Shown here: positions 17,323-26,868 of the stretch, piece by piece | Numbering within the stretch: position 1 is the stretch's first letter | Layout of the letters: every line of letters starts with the position of its first letter | DNA from: Emticicia oligotrophica DSM 17448 | Lineage (GTDB): Bacteria > Bacteroidota > Bacteroidia > Cytophagales > Spirosomataceae | Direction: 5' to 3' | Length of the DNA: 64,000 nt | Assembly: GCF_000263195.1 (NCBI RefSeq) | Contig: NC_018748.1 | Span: 2,356,001 to 2,420,000, forward strand | Notes under the pieces: generated by a model | Databases searched by the model: none | The model's input: only the letters and a program-made list of their open reading frames with translations | What the model was told of the DNA's origin: nothing | Position numbers and translations under genes: made by a program

Positions 17323-18663
17323 TTAGAGATTAATTTTTTTTGTCATTAGGAAAAGTGGGTAACTAAAAATCAAAAAGACTAAAGCATAAATACTGCTGTT
17401 AAGGTCTTGATAAATAGCACCGATAAGAAACATGACTGATATGATTATCAATATAAATGGAATGTAAGGATAACCAATTACTTTATAGGGGCGTGGAAGA
17501 TTGGGTTCTTTTTTACGAAGCATAATTACCGAAGCAAACCCTGCGGCATAGGTCATCACAAAGAAGAATGTAGCAATATCTGAGAGGCGTTCGCAAGTGT
17601 CTTTTCCACTGATAATCAATAAAATAGAGCAAATTCCTGTAAGTGGCATGGCAAAAGCTGGTGTACCTCCGCTGTTTACTTTCTGAGCGAGCTTCAGAAA
17701 TAGTCCGTCCTTGCTCATTGAGTAAATGACTCTTGGAGCAAACATAATTTGTGCATTTAGCATGCCTAAAATGGATACCATCAAGAAAAACGTAACAATT
17801 TTACCAGACTTTTCGCCAAAAATTAATCGGATTGCATCGGCTGCTGCTAATTTTGAGGTAGCTAATACCTCTATTGGCATGATATAAAGAATAGCTAAAT
17901 TGACCAAAAGATAGATTGAAATAACAACCAAAACCCCACTAATCATTGATTTAGGAAGGTTTTTGGCAGGGTCAGTGTTCTCTTCGGTAAAGTACGCGGC
18001 GGTATGCCAGCCATCAAACGTATAAAAAACTTGTTGTAAAGCCACTATCAAACCTGTCAATAAAGCGGGTTTCGCTACTCGTTGAGTGGTAGAGACTAAC
18101 TCTTGCGTTTTTACTTCGCCGCCATAAACAAAACACATAAAGACAAAAGCAAATAAACCAACTGCTTTAAGAAATGACATGATTTCCTGTGATTTTCCTG
18201 CCGATTTAGTACCTAACCAGTGGAAGCACATCAAGATAAAAAGAATACTGATAGCCATCCAGCGAATGATTGGGTCGGTATTAGGCCAAATAAGAGCGAT
18301 ATATTCGCTCATGGTATATGCCCCAAAACCTAAAGCAGCTACCGTACCTAGCCAACTTGTAATACCAGTGACAAAACCTACGTAGTCGCCAAATGCACGG
18401 CGTGCATAAACATACCAAGCACCAGCACGTGGCACCGATACACCCAGCTCAATGGTACATAAAACACCTAGAAAAGCATATAAACTTACCAATGCCCAAA
18501 CGAGCATAATGAGTGCGGGGTCGCCTAGATTTGCTGCAATAGGGCCGGGTTTGCGTAAAATACCTGTGCCTATTGTTCCGCCGACGGTAACTGCAATGCC
18601 GAAGCCAACACCAAGTAATTTGAGGAGTTTGTTAGAATCTTCTTTAGGAGAGTTAGGGTTCAT
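17323..18663 (-). CDS. APC-superfamily amino-acid permease
   Basis: Inner-membrane transporter of 446 residues with about 12 hydrophobic segments. It carries the APC signature in helix 1 (V-G-G-T-I-G-T-G-I-L-R-K-P-G, the unwound substrate-binding turn) and helix 6 segment Y-T-F-D-G-W-H. Likely substrates are amino acids or polyamines; the sequence does not fix which. Transcribed singly; the 5' side faces a 523-bp region shared with the DeoR-type regulator. Confidence is high for family, low for substrate. Confidence 0.9.
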   Translation of the reverse strand: MNPNSPKEDSNKLLKLLGVGFGIAVTVGGTIGTGILRKPGPIAANLGDPALIMLVWALVSLYAFLGVLCTIELGVSVPRAGAWYVYARRAFGDYVGFVTGITSWLGTVAALGFGAYTMSEYIALIWPNTDPIIRWMAISILFILMCFHWLGTKSAGKSQEIMSFLKAVGLFAFVFMCFVYGGEVKTQELVSTTQRVAKPALLTGLIVALQQVFYTFDGWHTAAYFTEENTDPAKNLPKSMISGVLVVISIYLLVNLAILYIMPIEVLATSKLAAADAIRLIFGEKSGKIVTFFLMVSILGMLNAQIMFAPRVIYSMSKDGLFLKLAQKVNSGGTPAFAMPLTGICSILLIISGKDTCERLSDIATFFFVMTYAAGFASVIMLRKKEPNLPRPYKVIGYPYIPFILIIISVMFLIGAIYQDLNSSIYALVFLIFSYPLFLMTKKINL

Positions 18664-19186
18664 TTGGACGAAGTTTTACTTTAGTTTCAAAACGAAGATA
18701 AGCATTTTCGATAAAAACCAAAACGATGTTTTGCCTAAGGCTGTCCTAACGAATTAAATGGGAGGTGTAATTGATTGATGATTAAATAGTTAGCAGTAAA
18801 TCAAGAAAATAAAGTTTGAAGACCTTCTAGAATAGTATGGAACAAAAAATGGTCAGTTTTTCAACCGACCACCCTATCCATTTTAAACTCAATTAAACTT
18901 CGAACAATATGTTCTGGCTTAAATTATGAAACAAAACTACGACAATATTTTCTTTTAGGTAAGTGTTAATAGTAATAATAGGTAAGTACTTTAATAAATT
19001 TTTTTAATTTTGTTTTAAATCTCCTATAAGGTTGTCAGATATTCTAACAACCTCTCAGAGGCATATATACTTCATCATAGGTTAAAATCTCAAACAATAA
19101 TAATGCAAATGTATGCAAACTTTTTTGATAATGTCAAAAATATTTTGCATTATTTTGCAATATTTGTACAAATATTTGCAAGGACT
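18664..19186. promoter_or_regulatory. Divergent promoter region with repeated TTTGCA motifs
   Basis: There is no gene in this stretch. Close to the DeoR-type start it holds TGCAAA twice (19104-19119) and the related units TATTTTGCAT, TATTTTGCAA, TATTTGTACAAA and TATTTGCA in a row (19141-19180), most of them promoter -7-like. Between them is an inverted repeat TTTTTGA-5-TCAAAAA (19122-19140). Further left a hairpin-like palindrome AGGTTGT/ACAACCT (19029-19053) is found. Together they look like an autoregulated operator/promoter region for the regulator. Confidence 0.45.
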
Positions 19187-19939
19187 ATGTTAAAAGAAGA
19201 ACGCCAACGCTTAATACTTGAAAAACTTAATACCGATAAGAAGATTAATTTTGTAGAACTCGGTAAGTTTTTAGATGTTTCGTATGATAGTATTCGTAGG
19301 GATATTATTGAATTAGAAGACAAAGGTTTTCTTAAAAAAGTACATGGAGGAGCGGTTGCAAATTCATATTTGTCGGTTTTAGGAACTAAAAGAAACGGGG
19401 CAAGTAGTAGCGAAGAGCTATCTATTATGTTTAAAAAAGCCCAAAAATTATTCGAAAATCGCCAAACCATCATCATGGATGGAGGCACGACTAATTATTT
19501 TATGGCCGAACAGTTGGCCAAAACGCTTGAGCTTACCATCATAACCAATAGTACTCCATTGGCTATGGCTTTAAATGAGCACCCAAAAATTGATGTAATA
19601 TTATTGGGTGGTACTTATTTTAAGCGTTATCAAATTACGCTCGGTAGCGAGGTTTCTCGTCAGCTTGAACACATCAATGCCGATTACTATTTTATGGGAG
19701 TGAACGGCGTTCACCACGAAAAAGGATTGAGCATTAGGCATTATGAAGAGTCGCTTATCAAACAAAATATGATGAAAGCGGCCAAAAAAACAGTTTGTTG
19801 TGTAATAGAGGAGAAGCTAAATGTGCAAGAAGCTCACAGAGTTTGCAATTTTCAGCAAATAGATTTAATGATTACGAATCTAAAACCAACTGACTCCGCT
19901 TTGAAGGATTTTCAAAAGCAGGGAGTTGAAATTATTTAA
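19187..19939 (+). CDS. DeoR-family transcriptional regulator
   Basis: A 250-residue DNA-binding repressor. The N-terminal winged HTH (about residues 1-57) contains V-S-Y-D-S-I-R-R-D-I-I-E-L and ends in K-K-V-H-G-G-A-V, the DeoR signature. The C-terminal DeoRC sensor domain contains I-I-M-D-G-G-T-T-N-Y and I-I-T-N-S-T-P-L-A, the phosphosugar-binding blocks. The ATG at 19187 (M-L-K-E-E-R-Q-R-L) matches the family start; the 28 extra upstream codons were rejected because they cover the repeated promoter motifs. It lies 22 bp ahead of the esterase gene, so it probably controls itself and that gene, perhaps in response to a sugar phosphate. Confidence 0.9.
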   Translation: MLKEERQRLILEKLNTDKKINFVELGKFLDVSYDSIRRDIIELEDKGFLKKVHGGAVANSYLSVLGTKRNGASSSEELSIMFKKAQKLFENRQTIIMDGGTTNYFMAEQLAKTLELTIITNSTPLAMALNEHPKIDVILLGGTYFKRYQITLGSEVSRQLEHINADYYFMGVNGVHHEKGLSIRHYEESLIKQNMMKAAKKTVCCVIEEKLNVQEAHRVCNFQQIDLMITNLKPTDSALKDFQKQGVEII

Positions 19940-19961
19940 TACCTATATTCAAACCTTAACC

Positions 19962-20831
19962 ATGAAAAAAGCTTTTTTTATTGTATGTTATTTTGCTTTG
20001 TCTGCAATCTTCGCTCAAGCTCAAGTTACTGACGACTCACTCTTAGTGGAAGGGCATTACCGAACATTTCATTTTCTCAAACCTGCTAAAGAAGGTGCTT
20101 CCTTAGTATTTGTCATGCATGGCTCGGGGGGAACTGGCATGCAAATGAGAGCAGCCGCAAAGAAATTAGAAAAAATTGCCCCAACAGAAAATATACTATT
20201 AGTTTATCCAGATGGATATAAGAAATTTTGGAATGAGTGTAGAAAAACGGCTAATTCTGCTGCCAATTTAGAGAATATCAATGAAAATGATTTTTTCGGA
20301 GGAATGATAAACTATTTTAAAGAACGTTATCAAATTAATGAAAAGCAAGTTTTTGCCGTAGGTACATCAGGTGGCGGACACATGGCGTATAAATTAGCCT
20401 TAACAATGCCCGAAAAACTTAGAGCTGTTACCGCTTTAATTGCCAATTTGCCCGATACCAATAATATTGATTGTGCAGAAAAACGAATGGCTATACCCGT
20501 AATGATTGTAAATGGAACGGCCGATAAAACAAACCCTTATGAGGGTGGTGAGGTGATAATTGGGAATAATATTAGCCTTGGAATTGTACGCTCTACTGAC
20601 CGAACATTCGCTTATTGGTCAAATTTAGCGGGTTATAAAGGTGCTCCCAAAAAAGAAATTTTACCAGATACAGACCCTAAAGATGGTAAAACTATTGAAA
20701 AATATACTTTCAAGAAAAAACGCAAACCTGAAGTAACTTTATTAAAAGTAATCAATGGAAAGCATGATTATCCAAATGATATTGATGTGCTCGTTGAAGC
20801 TTGGGGGTTTTTCAAAAGAGCAATGAAATGA
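19962..20831 (+). CDS. Secreted esterase/depolymerase (LpqC / PHB depolymerase-like)
   Basis: Alpha/beta hydrolase of 289 residues with signal peptide MKKAFFIVCYFALSAIFAQA. The oxyanion segment V-M-H-G-S-G-G-T-G, nucleophile elbow G-T-S136-G-G-G, acid in N-G-T-A-D-K and C-terminal His in K-H-D-Y-P make a full triad. The family covers feruloyl and acetyl-xylan esterases and short polyhydroxybutyrate depolymerases, so the natural substrate is open. The ATG at 19962 is used because it starts the signal peptide. It is probably co-transcribed with the DeoR-type regulator. Confidence 0.85.
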   Translation: MKKAFFIVCYFALSAIFAQAQVTDDSLLVEGHYRTFHFLKPAKEGASLVFVMHGSGGTGMQMRAAAKKLEKIAPTENILLVYPDGYKKFWNECRKTANSAANLENINENDFFGGMINYFKERYQINEKQVFAVGTSGGGHMAYKLALTMPEKLRAVTALIANLPDTNNIDCAEKRMAIPVMIVNGTADKTNPYEGGEVIIGNNISLGIVRSTDRTFAYWSNLAGYKGAPKKEILPDTDPKDGKTIEKYTFKKKRKPEVTLLKVINGKHDYPNDIDVLVEAWGFFKRAMK

Positions 20832-21062
20832 TTCTTTAAGTAAGGATATATTTTGATTTACCACTAAAAAAATCCGTTCATCATAATTTGTGCAGTTCTG
20901 AAAATTTATTTGAGGTGTTAACGTTGTTAACTAAACTAATTTTTAGTTAATTTAGAATAAGTAATTCAAATTCAGCTTAATGCTTGAAGCCTTCTTAATA
21001 TTTTCAATATTTACTATTAAGATTAATTGCACATTATCCATTTTAAAATACCTGTTTGTGAT

Positions 21063-23180
21063 ATGAAAAAGCCAAATTTGTTTTCCATAGCATTTTTGAG
21101 CGTGAGTTTGTTGACAATCTTTATCTCGGCAACACCTCTCAATGATGACCCACCCAGTAAAAATGAAACAATTTTGAGATACGTTGGGGCTATGCTCGAA
21201 CAAGGACATTATAGCCCTAAAAAAATTGATGATAATTTTTCAAAGGAAATCTTCAATGAGTATCTAAAACGTTTAGACCCAAGTAAGCGTATTTTATTAG
21301 AGAAAGATATTTCAAAACTAAAAAAGTTTGAAACAACCATTGACGACGAAATTCATGGTTCGCCGCTGACTTTCTTTGCTGCTTCTGACGAAATCTACAA
21401 AATTAGAATTGCTGAGGCTGAAGAAATCTATAAACAAAATATCGAAAAACCATTTGACTTTACAAAAGATGAAGCCATAGAGTTTGATGCAGATAAAGTA
21501 GATTTTCCATCGAATGATTCAGAACGAAAAGAACGTTGGAGAAAGTACCTTAAATGGCAAACACTCGACCGCTATTTGGAAGCACAAGAGCAGCAAGAGA
21601 AAAATAAAGATAAAAAGGATTTTGTGGTGAAATCTGACCAAGAGTTAGAAAAAGAAGCTCGTGCGAAGGTGAAAAAAGCCATGGATAAATACTTCGACCG
21701 TTTACGCAATAAATTTGACGAAAATCAACGCTTTGCGATGTTGGTTACAACAATTACCAACGAAATGGACCCTCATACCGATTTCTTTGCTCCAGTAGAA
21801 AAACGTTCTTTTGATGAGCGTTTGAGTGGTCGTTTCTTTGGTATTGGAGCACTTTTACAACAAGAAGATGACAAAATAAAAATTAGAAGTGTTACGACAG
21901 GTGGCCCTGCTTGGAAATCGGGTGAAATTCAAGCGAATGATTTTATTGTGAAAGTTGCTCAAGCCACTGGCGAAGCTGAAGATGTTACTGGCTATACCAC
22001 CGATGATGCTGTGAAGCTAATTAGAGGTGCTGAAGGAACAGAGGTGAAAATTACTGTACAGAAGCCCGATGGAACTCTAAAAACTGTTTCATTGATTCGT
22101 GCGGAATTGAAATTAGACGAAACCTTCGCTCGTAGTGTAATTATTAATAGCGGAAAGCATAAAATTGGGTTAATTGATTTACCAGCTTTTTATGCCGATT
22201 TCCAACGCCCTCAAGCAGCTCGTTGTTCACAAGATGTTGCCAAAGAAGTAACACGCCTCAAGGCAGAAGGAGTAGATGGAATCATTCTCGATATTAGAGA
22301 TAATGGTGGTGGTAGCTTACAAGAAGTGGTAAATATGGTGGGTTTATTCATTAAAACTGGGCCAGTTGTACAAATTCGTGACCGTTCTGGACGCCCATCA
22401 CAAATGGGTGATAGTGACCCTTCTGTACTTTATGATGGTCCTTTAGTAGTAATGGTGAATGAGAGAAGTGCTTCTGCATCAGAGATTTTCGCTTCGGCTA
22501 TTCAAGATTATAAGCGTGGTGTAGTTGTTGGTTCGACTTCTACCTTTGGTAAAGGTACAGTACAGCGAGCTTTCCCGGTAGGTGGCAATATAAGTGGAAG
22601 TGGTGCGGGCGATTTAGGCTCGGTTCACCTGACTCTCCAAAAATACTACCGAGTAGATGGTGGTGCGACGCAGTTGAAAGGAGTTGAATCGGATATAGTT
22701 TTACCAGGCTTATATGAAGCTTATAAAATTCGTGAAAAAGATAGTCCGAATGCTCTTGTATGGGACGAAATGCCTAAAGCAAATTACCAATCTTGGACTT
22801 ACGCCCCAGATTTAGCTGCTTTGAAACAAAAAAATGCCGAGCGTCTTTCTACCAACGATGTTTTCAATCAAATCAAAGAAAATACTAATATTTTGGCCGA
22901 TAACCGCAGGACTTCCCGCTCTTTAGAAATTCAAAAGTATAAAGCTCAGCAGAAAGAAGTCAGAGATATTTCTACAAAAGTGCGTAATCTCACGCAGTTG
23001 AAAGATGATTTGGCTGTAGCGAATTTAGCGAGTGATTTGGCAGTAATTAATACTGATTCATTGAAAAAAGACCGCAATGATTTTTGGATTAAATATTTGA
23101 AAAAAGATGTCTATTTGGGCGAAACAGTAAATGTGATGAATGATGTTATCGAACAAAAAGGCATGGCAATGAAGAATTAA
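21063..23180 (+). CDS. prc: Tail-specific (carboxy-terminal processing) protease
   Basis: Periplasmic serine protease of the S41A family (Tsp/Prc), 705 residues, with a hydrophobic signal segment after the ATG at 21063. Domain order is an N-terminal helical domain, a PDZ domain (about residues 250-330), the S41 catalytic core with N-E-R-S-A-S-A-S-E-I-F-A (nucleophile Ser) and T-F-G-K-G-T-V-Q (general-base Lys), and a C-terminal DUF3340-type tail. It degrades or trims envelope proteins and, in other bacteria, peptidoglycan hydrolases. Transcribed alone, with a strong bidirectional terminator behind it. Confidence 0.95.
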   Translation: MKKPNLFSIAFLSVSLLTIFISATPLNDDPPSKNETILRYVGAMLEQGHYSPKKIDDNFSKEIFNEYLKRLDPSKRILLEKDISKLKKFETTIDDEIHGSPLTFFAASDEIYKIRIAEAEEIYKQNIEKPFDFTKDEAIEFDADKVDFPSNDSERKERWRKYLKWQTLDRYLEAQEQQEKNKDKKDFVVKSDQELEKEARAKVKKAMDKYFDRLRNKFDENQRFAMLVTTITNEMDPHTDFFAPVEKRSFDERLSGRFFGIGALLQQEDDKIKIRSVTTGGPAWKSGEIQANDFIVKVAQATGEAEDVTGYTTDDAVKLIRGAEGTEVKITVQKPDGTLKTVSLIRAELKLDETFARSVIINSGKHKIGLIDLPAFYADFQRPQAARCSQDVAKEVTRLKAEGVDGIILDIRDNGGGSLQEVVNMVGLFIKTGPVVQIRDRSGRPSQMGDSDPSVLYDGPLVVMVNERSASASEIFASAIQDYKRGVVVGSTSTFGKGTVQRAFPVGGNISGSGAGDLGSVHLTLQKYYRVDGGATQLKGVESDIVLPGLYEAYKIREKDSPNALVWDEMPKANYQSWTYAPDLAALKQKNAERLSTNDVFNQIKENTNILADNRRTSRSLEIQKYKAQQKEVRDISTKVRNLTQLKDDLAVANLASDLAVINTDSLKKDRNDFWIKYLKKDVYLGETVNVMNDVIEQKGMAMKN

Positions 23181-23199
23181 TCAAAGGTTTAATTCATGA

Positions 23200-23249
23200 A
23201 ATAATAAAAATCCCTCGTAAATTGAGTTTTACGAGGGATTTTTATTATT
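23200..23249. terminator. Bidirectional terminator between the protease and glycosyltransferase genes
   Basis: The stem core AAAAATCCCTCGTAAA (23206-23221) pairs perfectly with 23228-23243 and extends to about 22 bp. The arms end in A-runs and T-runs, so it can work for both convergent genes. Confidence 0.85.
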
Positions 23250-23299
23250 CAAAATACGTCAGAAGTTATCTATATAACTTCTAGATAATCGACCATAAA

Positions 23300-24031
23300 C
23301 TATCTTTTAAAAGTTTTAAACCAGCTCCAGATTTTCATGAGAATTACTCCAAAAATGGCTTCTCTGAAAATTTTGGTTGACATCTTCGAAACACCTTTAG
23401 TGCGGTCAGTAAAGATAATCGGTACTTCGGTGATATTAAACTTATAGAGAAAAGCATTAAACTTCATCTCAATCTGAAAGGCATAGCCAATGAAGGTAAT
23501 TTTATCGAGTGGAATGGTTTGCAAAACTTCTCTTTTATAACAAATAAATCCACCCGTAGGGTCCATGATTTCCATGCCTGTAATCAGGCGTACATATACT
23601 CCCGCAAAATAAGACATCAGTACGCGGCCAATGGGCCAGTTTACTACGTTTACACCTTTGATGTAGCGAGAACCAATGGCTACATCAAAGTTTTCTATTT
23701 TACAGGCATTGAAGAGACGCACCAAATCTTCTGGATTGTGCGAGAAGTCGGCGTCCATTTCATAAATATACTGATACTTATTTTCTAATGCCCACTTAAA
23801 TCCATGAATATAGGCGGTGCCCAAACCTAATTTTCCGCTGCGTTCGATGAGATGAAGGGTACCCACGAATTCGGCTTGAAGTTCTTTTACTTTCATTCCA
23901 GTACCATCAGGAGAGCCATCATCAATTATCAACACATCAAAGAATTCACTGAGGCTAAATACTTTACGAATAATGGCCTCTATATTTTCGATTTCGTTGT
24001 AGGTCGGTATTATTACAATATTTTCTTTCAA
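23300..24031 (-). CDS. Glycosyltransferase family 2, polyprenol-phosphate mannose synthase-like
   Basis: A 243-residue GT-A glycosyltransferase similar to dolichol-phosphate mannosyltransferase: I-P-T-Y-N-E-I-E-N-I at the N-terminus, the nucleotide-binding D-D-G-S-P-D-G-T, and the D-A-D metal motif in E-M-D-A-D-F-S-H. It probably loads a sugar onto a polyprenyl phosphate for envelope glycan or glycoprotein synthesis. Start: the frame closes at a TAA three codons upstream and holds no ATG before the conserved N-terminus, so the TTG at 24031 is the likely start. DUF4296 lies upstream on the same strand. Confidence 0.9.
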   Translation of the reverse strand: MKENIVIIPTYNEIENIEAIIRKVFSLSEFFDVLIIDDGSPDGTGMKVKELQAEFVGTLHLIERSGKLGLGTAYIHGFKWALENKYQYIYEMDADFSHNPEDLVRLFNACKIENFDVAIGSRYIKGVNVVNWPIGRVLMSYFAGVYVRLITGMEIMDPTGGFICYKREVLQTIPLDKITFIGYAFQIEMKFNAFLYKFNITEVPIIFTDRTKGVSKMSTKIFREAIFGVILMKIWSWFKTFKR

Positions 24032-24089
24032 AATAAATTAAATAGGTTTATTTTATCTGATGAGTTTTAGCTTGGATAAGATGTATATG

Positions 24090-24446
24090 TCAATAAGCCA
24101 ATTTTTTCTTTTTCTTCAATTCTTCAATGTTTTTAATTACCTGCTCATAAAGCTTAGTCATTTGTTCGGGGTTGGTTACATAATAATTATAACTTGCTCT
24201 ATAACGGGCGGTATCGGTTTTATATTTCGCCATAATTTGTTGCTCATAAAATTTATAAACAACCTTGGTCGAATCATAGGCTTGAAACGATAACCTACTT
24301 ACGCGTGCTTCGGTAATATGAATTTCGGCTAATATTTTGGCCATAGTAGCTTCGTCAATGGCATCTTTGGGCTTACTTGGCTGATTATTACAGCCCAATA
24401 ATATCAAAATAGTGCCTAAAAGTAAGAATATTTTTTTTGTCAGCAT
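24090..24446 (-). CDS. DUF4296 lipoprotein
   Basis: A small lipoprotein of 118 residues from the ATG at 24446: signal M-L-T-K-K-I-F-L-L-L-G-T-I-L-I-L-L-G-C with lipid Cys19, then an all-helical DUF4296 domain (A-K-I-L-A-E-I-H-I-T-E-A-R) and a lysine-rich tail. The family is found mainly in Bacteroidota; its role is not known. The longer open frame from 24533 would hide the signal and was rejected. It precedes the glycosyltransferase by 58 bp. Confidence 0.85.
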   Translation of the reverse strand: MLTKKIFLLLGTILILLGCNNQPSKPKDAIDEATMAKILAEIHITEARVSRLSFQAYDSTKVVYKFYEQQIMAKYKTDTARYRASYNYYVTNPEQMTKLYEQVIKNIEELKKKKKLAY

Positions 24447-24592
24447 TTTCGGTTTATCTTCGTTTTCGAAATAACGAATTTTTCTCAAAAGAATTTCTTC
24501 CAACAAATTACGGAAAAATCTGAGAAAGTCCATAAGTTAAATTTTCTTAATTGACGTTTTTATAGCTAAAAATAAGCATTAGTGTTGAAAAA

Positions 24593-25456
24593 ATGGTAGA
24601 AAGCATCATTTCAAAACTGAATAAGTATGAGATTAAAATCCGAAAAGCCGTGAATGGGCACATGCACGGAAACTATCGCTCGGTTTTTAAAGGCTCTGGC
24701 TTGGAGTTTAGCGATTTGCGTACTTATCAATATGGTGATGATGTTCGGACGATTGATTGGATTACCACTGCCAAAGGCGATGGTGCGTACGTGAAGATTT
24801 TCAAAGAGGAAAAAGAACAAACCGTGTTTTTCATGCTCGATGTGAGTAGTTCACAAGAGGTGGGAAACAGTGGGCGATTAAAAATAGATACTGCCAAAGA
24901 AATTTGTGGAGTATTGGCACTTTCGGCTATTAAAGAGGCTGGTCATGTGGGTTTGTATTGTTTTTCAGACCAAAAAGAGCTTTATTTCAAGCCAACAAAT
25001 GGCATGAAGCATGGCTATGAGCTGATATTAAGTTTGTTTAAAATGAAGCCAATTTCGCAGAAAACCAATATTCCTGCGGCCATTGGTTTTGCCTTAAATA
25101 TGCTCCGTAGAAAAAGTGTAGTGATTATGATTTCAGATTTTTTGGATAAAGACTATGAGCATAATCTTAAAGCTTTAGCCCGAAAACATGATTTAGTAGT
25201 GGTGCATGTCTATGACCAAAGAGAAATAAAACTACCAAGCCTCGGAATTATTCCGGTATTAGATAAAGAGTCAAAACGTACGGTTTGGTTAAATACTTCT
25301 TCTCCTTCTTTTAAGCGAGAAATGCGGGAAGTCTTTGAAGATAATCAAAAGCGTTTGGAGACGCTTTGTAAACAACACAATGCTAATTATGTGGCAATTG
25401 ATTCGAGGGAAGATTATGTGCCCAAACTTATTCAATTATTTAGGGTAAGAAAATAG
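24593..25456 (+). CDS. DUF58 (vWA-like) domain protein
   Basis: A 287-residue cytosolic or membrane-associated protein of the DUF58 family, a von Willebrand A-like domain. Visible blocks are G-S-G-L-E-F-S-D-L-R-T-Y-Q-Y-G-D-D-V-R-T-I-D-W, the hallmark of the family, and the vWA strand V-F-F-M-L-D-V-S-S-S with a metal-site D-x-S-x-S. DUF58 proteins usually work with MoxR ATPases and Bat proteins in envelope or stress functions. No MoxR gene is in the window. It is followed 27 bp later by a BatD-like membrane protein. Confidence 0.9.
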   Translation: MVESIISKLNKYEIKIRKAVNGHMHGNYRSVFKGSGLEFSDLRTYQYGDDVRTIDWITTAKGDGAYVKIFKEEKEQTVFFMLDVSSSQEVGNSGRLKIDTAKEICGVLALSAIKEAGHVGLYCFSDQKELYFKPTNGMKHGYELILSLFKMKPISQKTNIPAAIGFALNMLRRKSVVIMISDFLDKDYEHNLKALARKHDLVVVHVYDQREIKLPSLGIIPVLDKESKRTVWLNTSSPSFKREMREVFEDNQKRLETLCKQHNANYVAIDSREDYVPKLIQLFRVRK

Positions 25457-25483
25457 CCACTCAGAAAGTTCGATAATTAATCA

Positions 25484-26401
25484 ATGTCAATTAAAAATCT
25501 CTATAAAAATCAGTTAATTTTTGCTAATATTATCAGCTATTTGCTAATAACTGGCTTGTTTTTTAGTGAAATCTGTCACGCTCAAAAACCAGTCGGGAAA
25601 TTCCAGACTGATAGTATTGAGCTCGGACGCCCCATTGATTATACATTAAGTTTTCATCATAATCCTGCCGCAGAAGTTTTCTTTCCTGATACAACCTATA
25701 ATTTTTATCCTTTTGAGATAATCCGACGAAATATCTTTCAAACCTCTACCACCAATGGTGTGAGTGTTGATAGTGTGGTTTATACCTTGGTAACCTTTGA
25801 TATTACCAAAACCCAAAAGTTGAGTTTACCCGTTTATTTACTTACTAAGCGAGATTGTACGGCGGTTTTTTCGCAGCCAGACTCGGTTTTTTTAAAAGAA
25901 ATGATAAAAACGGGTGTTGATTCACTGCAAGTAAAACCGCAAACAAATCTGATGGCTCTTTCACAGCAAGTGAATTATCCGCAAATTTTTACTTACTTAT
26001 TGGGGATTTTGGGACTGGTCTTGTTGATTTATGCTTTATTTGGTAGGTATATTCGCAAACAGTATAAGTTATTTTTATTTAGTCGCCGACATAAGGATTT
26101 TCAGGCCAACTATAAAAAACTTAGTCGAGCTACTTTGGATGATGTAACCATTGGAAAGGCATTAGTTTTATGGAAAACTCACTTAGAATGGCTTGAAAAA
26201 CGCCCTTATACTTCTTATACAACCAAAGAAATTATTTTGCGTTTGCCGAGTGAGCGTTTAGAAGAAGCTCTTAAAGAGGTAGATAGTGCCATTTATGGTG
26301 GAATTTTATCCACACAAATGCCTTTTGCCATGAATGTTTTGCTCGAAAAAGCTACTGAACTTTACAAAAAACGTAGAGAAGAACTTGCTGCAAGTTTATA
26401 A
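25484..26401 (+). CDS. BatD-like membrane protein of a DUF58 operon
   Basis: A 305-residue protein with an N-terminal signal/anchor (about residues 10-33), a beta-rich extracytoplasmic part (residues 35-160), one membrane segment Y-L-L-G-I-L-G-L-V-L-L-I-Y-A-L-F-G (about 171-190) and a basic helical cytosolic tail of about 115 residues. The layout resembles BatD-type aerotolerance proteins or the large membrane partner found behind DUF58 genes, but I see no decisive motif. Probably co-transcribed with the DUF58 gene. Confidence 0.6.
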   Translation: MSIKNLYKNQLIFANIISYLLITGLFFSEICHAQKPVGKFQTDSIELGRPIDYTLSFHHNPAAEVFFPDTTYNFYPFEIIRRNIFQTSTTNGVSVDSVVYTLVTFDITKTQKLSLPVYLLTKRDCTAVFSQPDSVFLKEMIKTGVDSLQVKPQTNLMALSQQVNYPQIFTYLLGILGLVLLIYALFGRYIRKQYKLFLFSRRHKDFQANYKKLSRATLDDVTIGKALVLWKTHLEWLEKRPYTSYTTKEIILRLPSERLEEALKEVDSAIYGGILSTQMPFAMNVLLEKATELYKKRREELAASL

Positions 26402-26442
26402 TTCTAAAAAGTTTTTGAAGGTTTTATCAATCTAATTAAACC

Positions 26443-26868
26443 ATGGCTCAATTAATCGAAATTATATTATCAGATACCACGCTCAACGAACAAGCATGCC
26501 TTGATTTTGTTAAAACTGATGATTCGGGTGGCATTGTAACTTTTGTAGGTACGGTAAGAAATCAGACCAAAGGAAAACGTGTATTGAGGCTCGATTTTGA
26601 AGCGTATGAACCAATGGCTATTTCAGAAATGCGAAAAATTGCGGAGCAAGCCGTTGAAAAGTTTTCTTTAAAAAAAATCGCTATTTATCATCGAGTAGGT
26701 AGCTTAGGCATAGGAGAAGTTCCTGTGGTTATTGCTGCCGCTGCTGCTCATCGTGGAGCTGCATTTGATGCTTGCGAATATGCTATTGACACACTCAAAG
26801 AAACGGTGCCTATTTGGAAAAAAGAAATTTTTGAAGATGGTGAAGTATGGGTTTCTGCTACGCCATAA
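26443..26868 (+). CDS. moaE: Molybdopterin synthase catalytic subunit
   Basis: Large subunit of molybdopterin synthase; inserts the dithiolene sulfurs carried by MoaD into precursor Z. It has 141 residues with G-I-V-T-F-V-G-T-V-R-N at the N-terminus, I-Y-H-R-V-G-S-L-G-I-G-E, and the Lys-containing active-site end V-P-I-W-K-K-E. MoaD is not in the window. Its stop codon touches the stop codon of the next, opposite-strand gene with no base between them. Confidence 0.95.
   Translation: MAQLIEIILSDTTLNEQACLDFVKTDDSGGIVTFVGTVRNQTKGKRVLRLDFEAYEPMAISEMRKIAEQAVEKFSLKKIAIYHRVGSLGIGEVPVVIAAAAAHRGAAFDACEYAIDTLKETVPIWKKEIFEDGEVWVSATP

Noticed and set aside
19103-19186. Earlier start for the DeoR-type gene
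   Set aside because: The extra residues cover the repeated promoter motifs and are hydrophobic, unlike the family.
20952-21209. 85-residue minus-strand frame upstream of the Tsp gene
   Set aside because: It overlaps the promoter and signal-peptide part of a well-supported gene and has no family resemblance.
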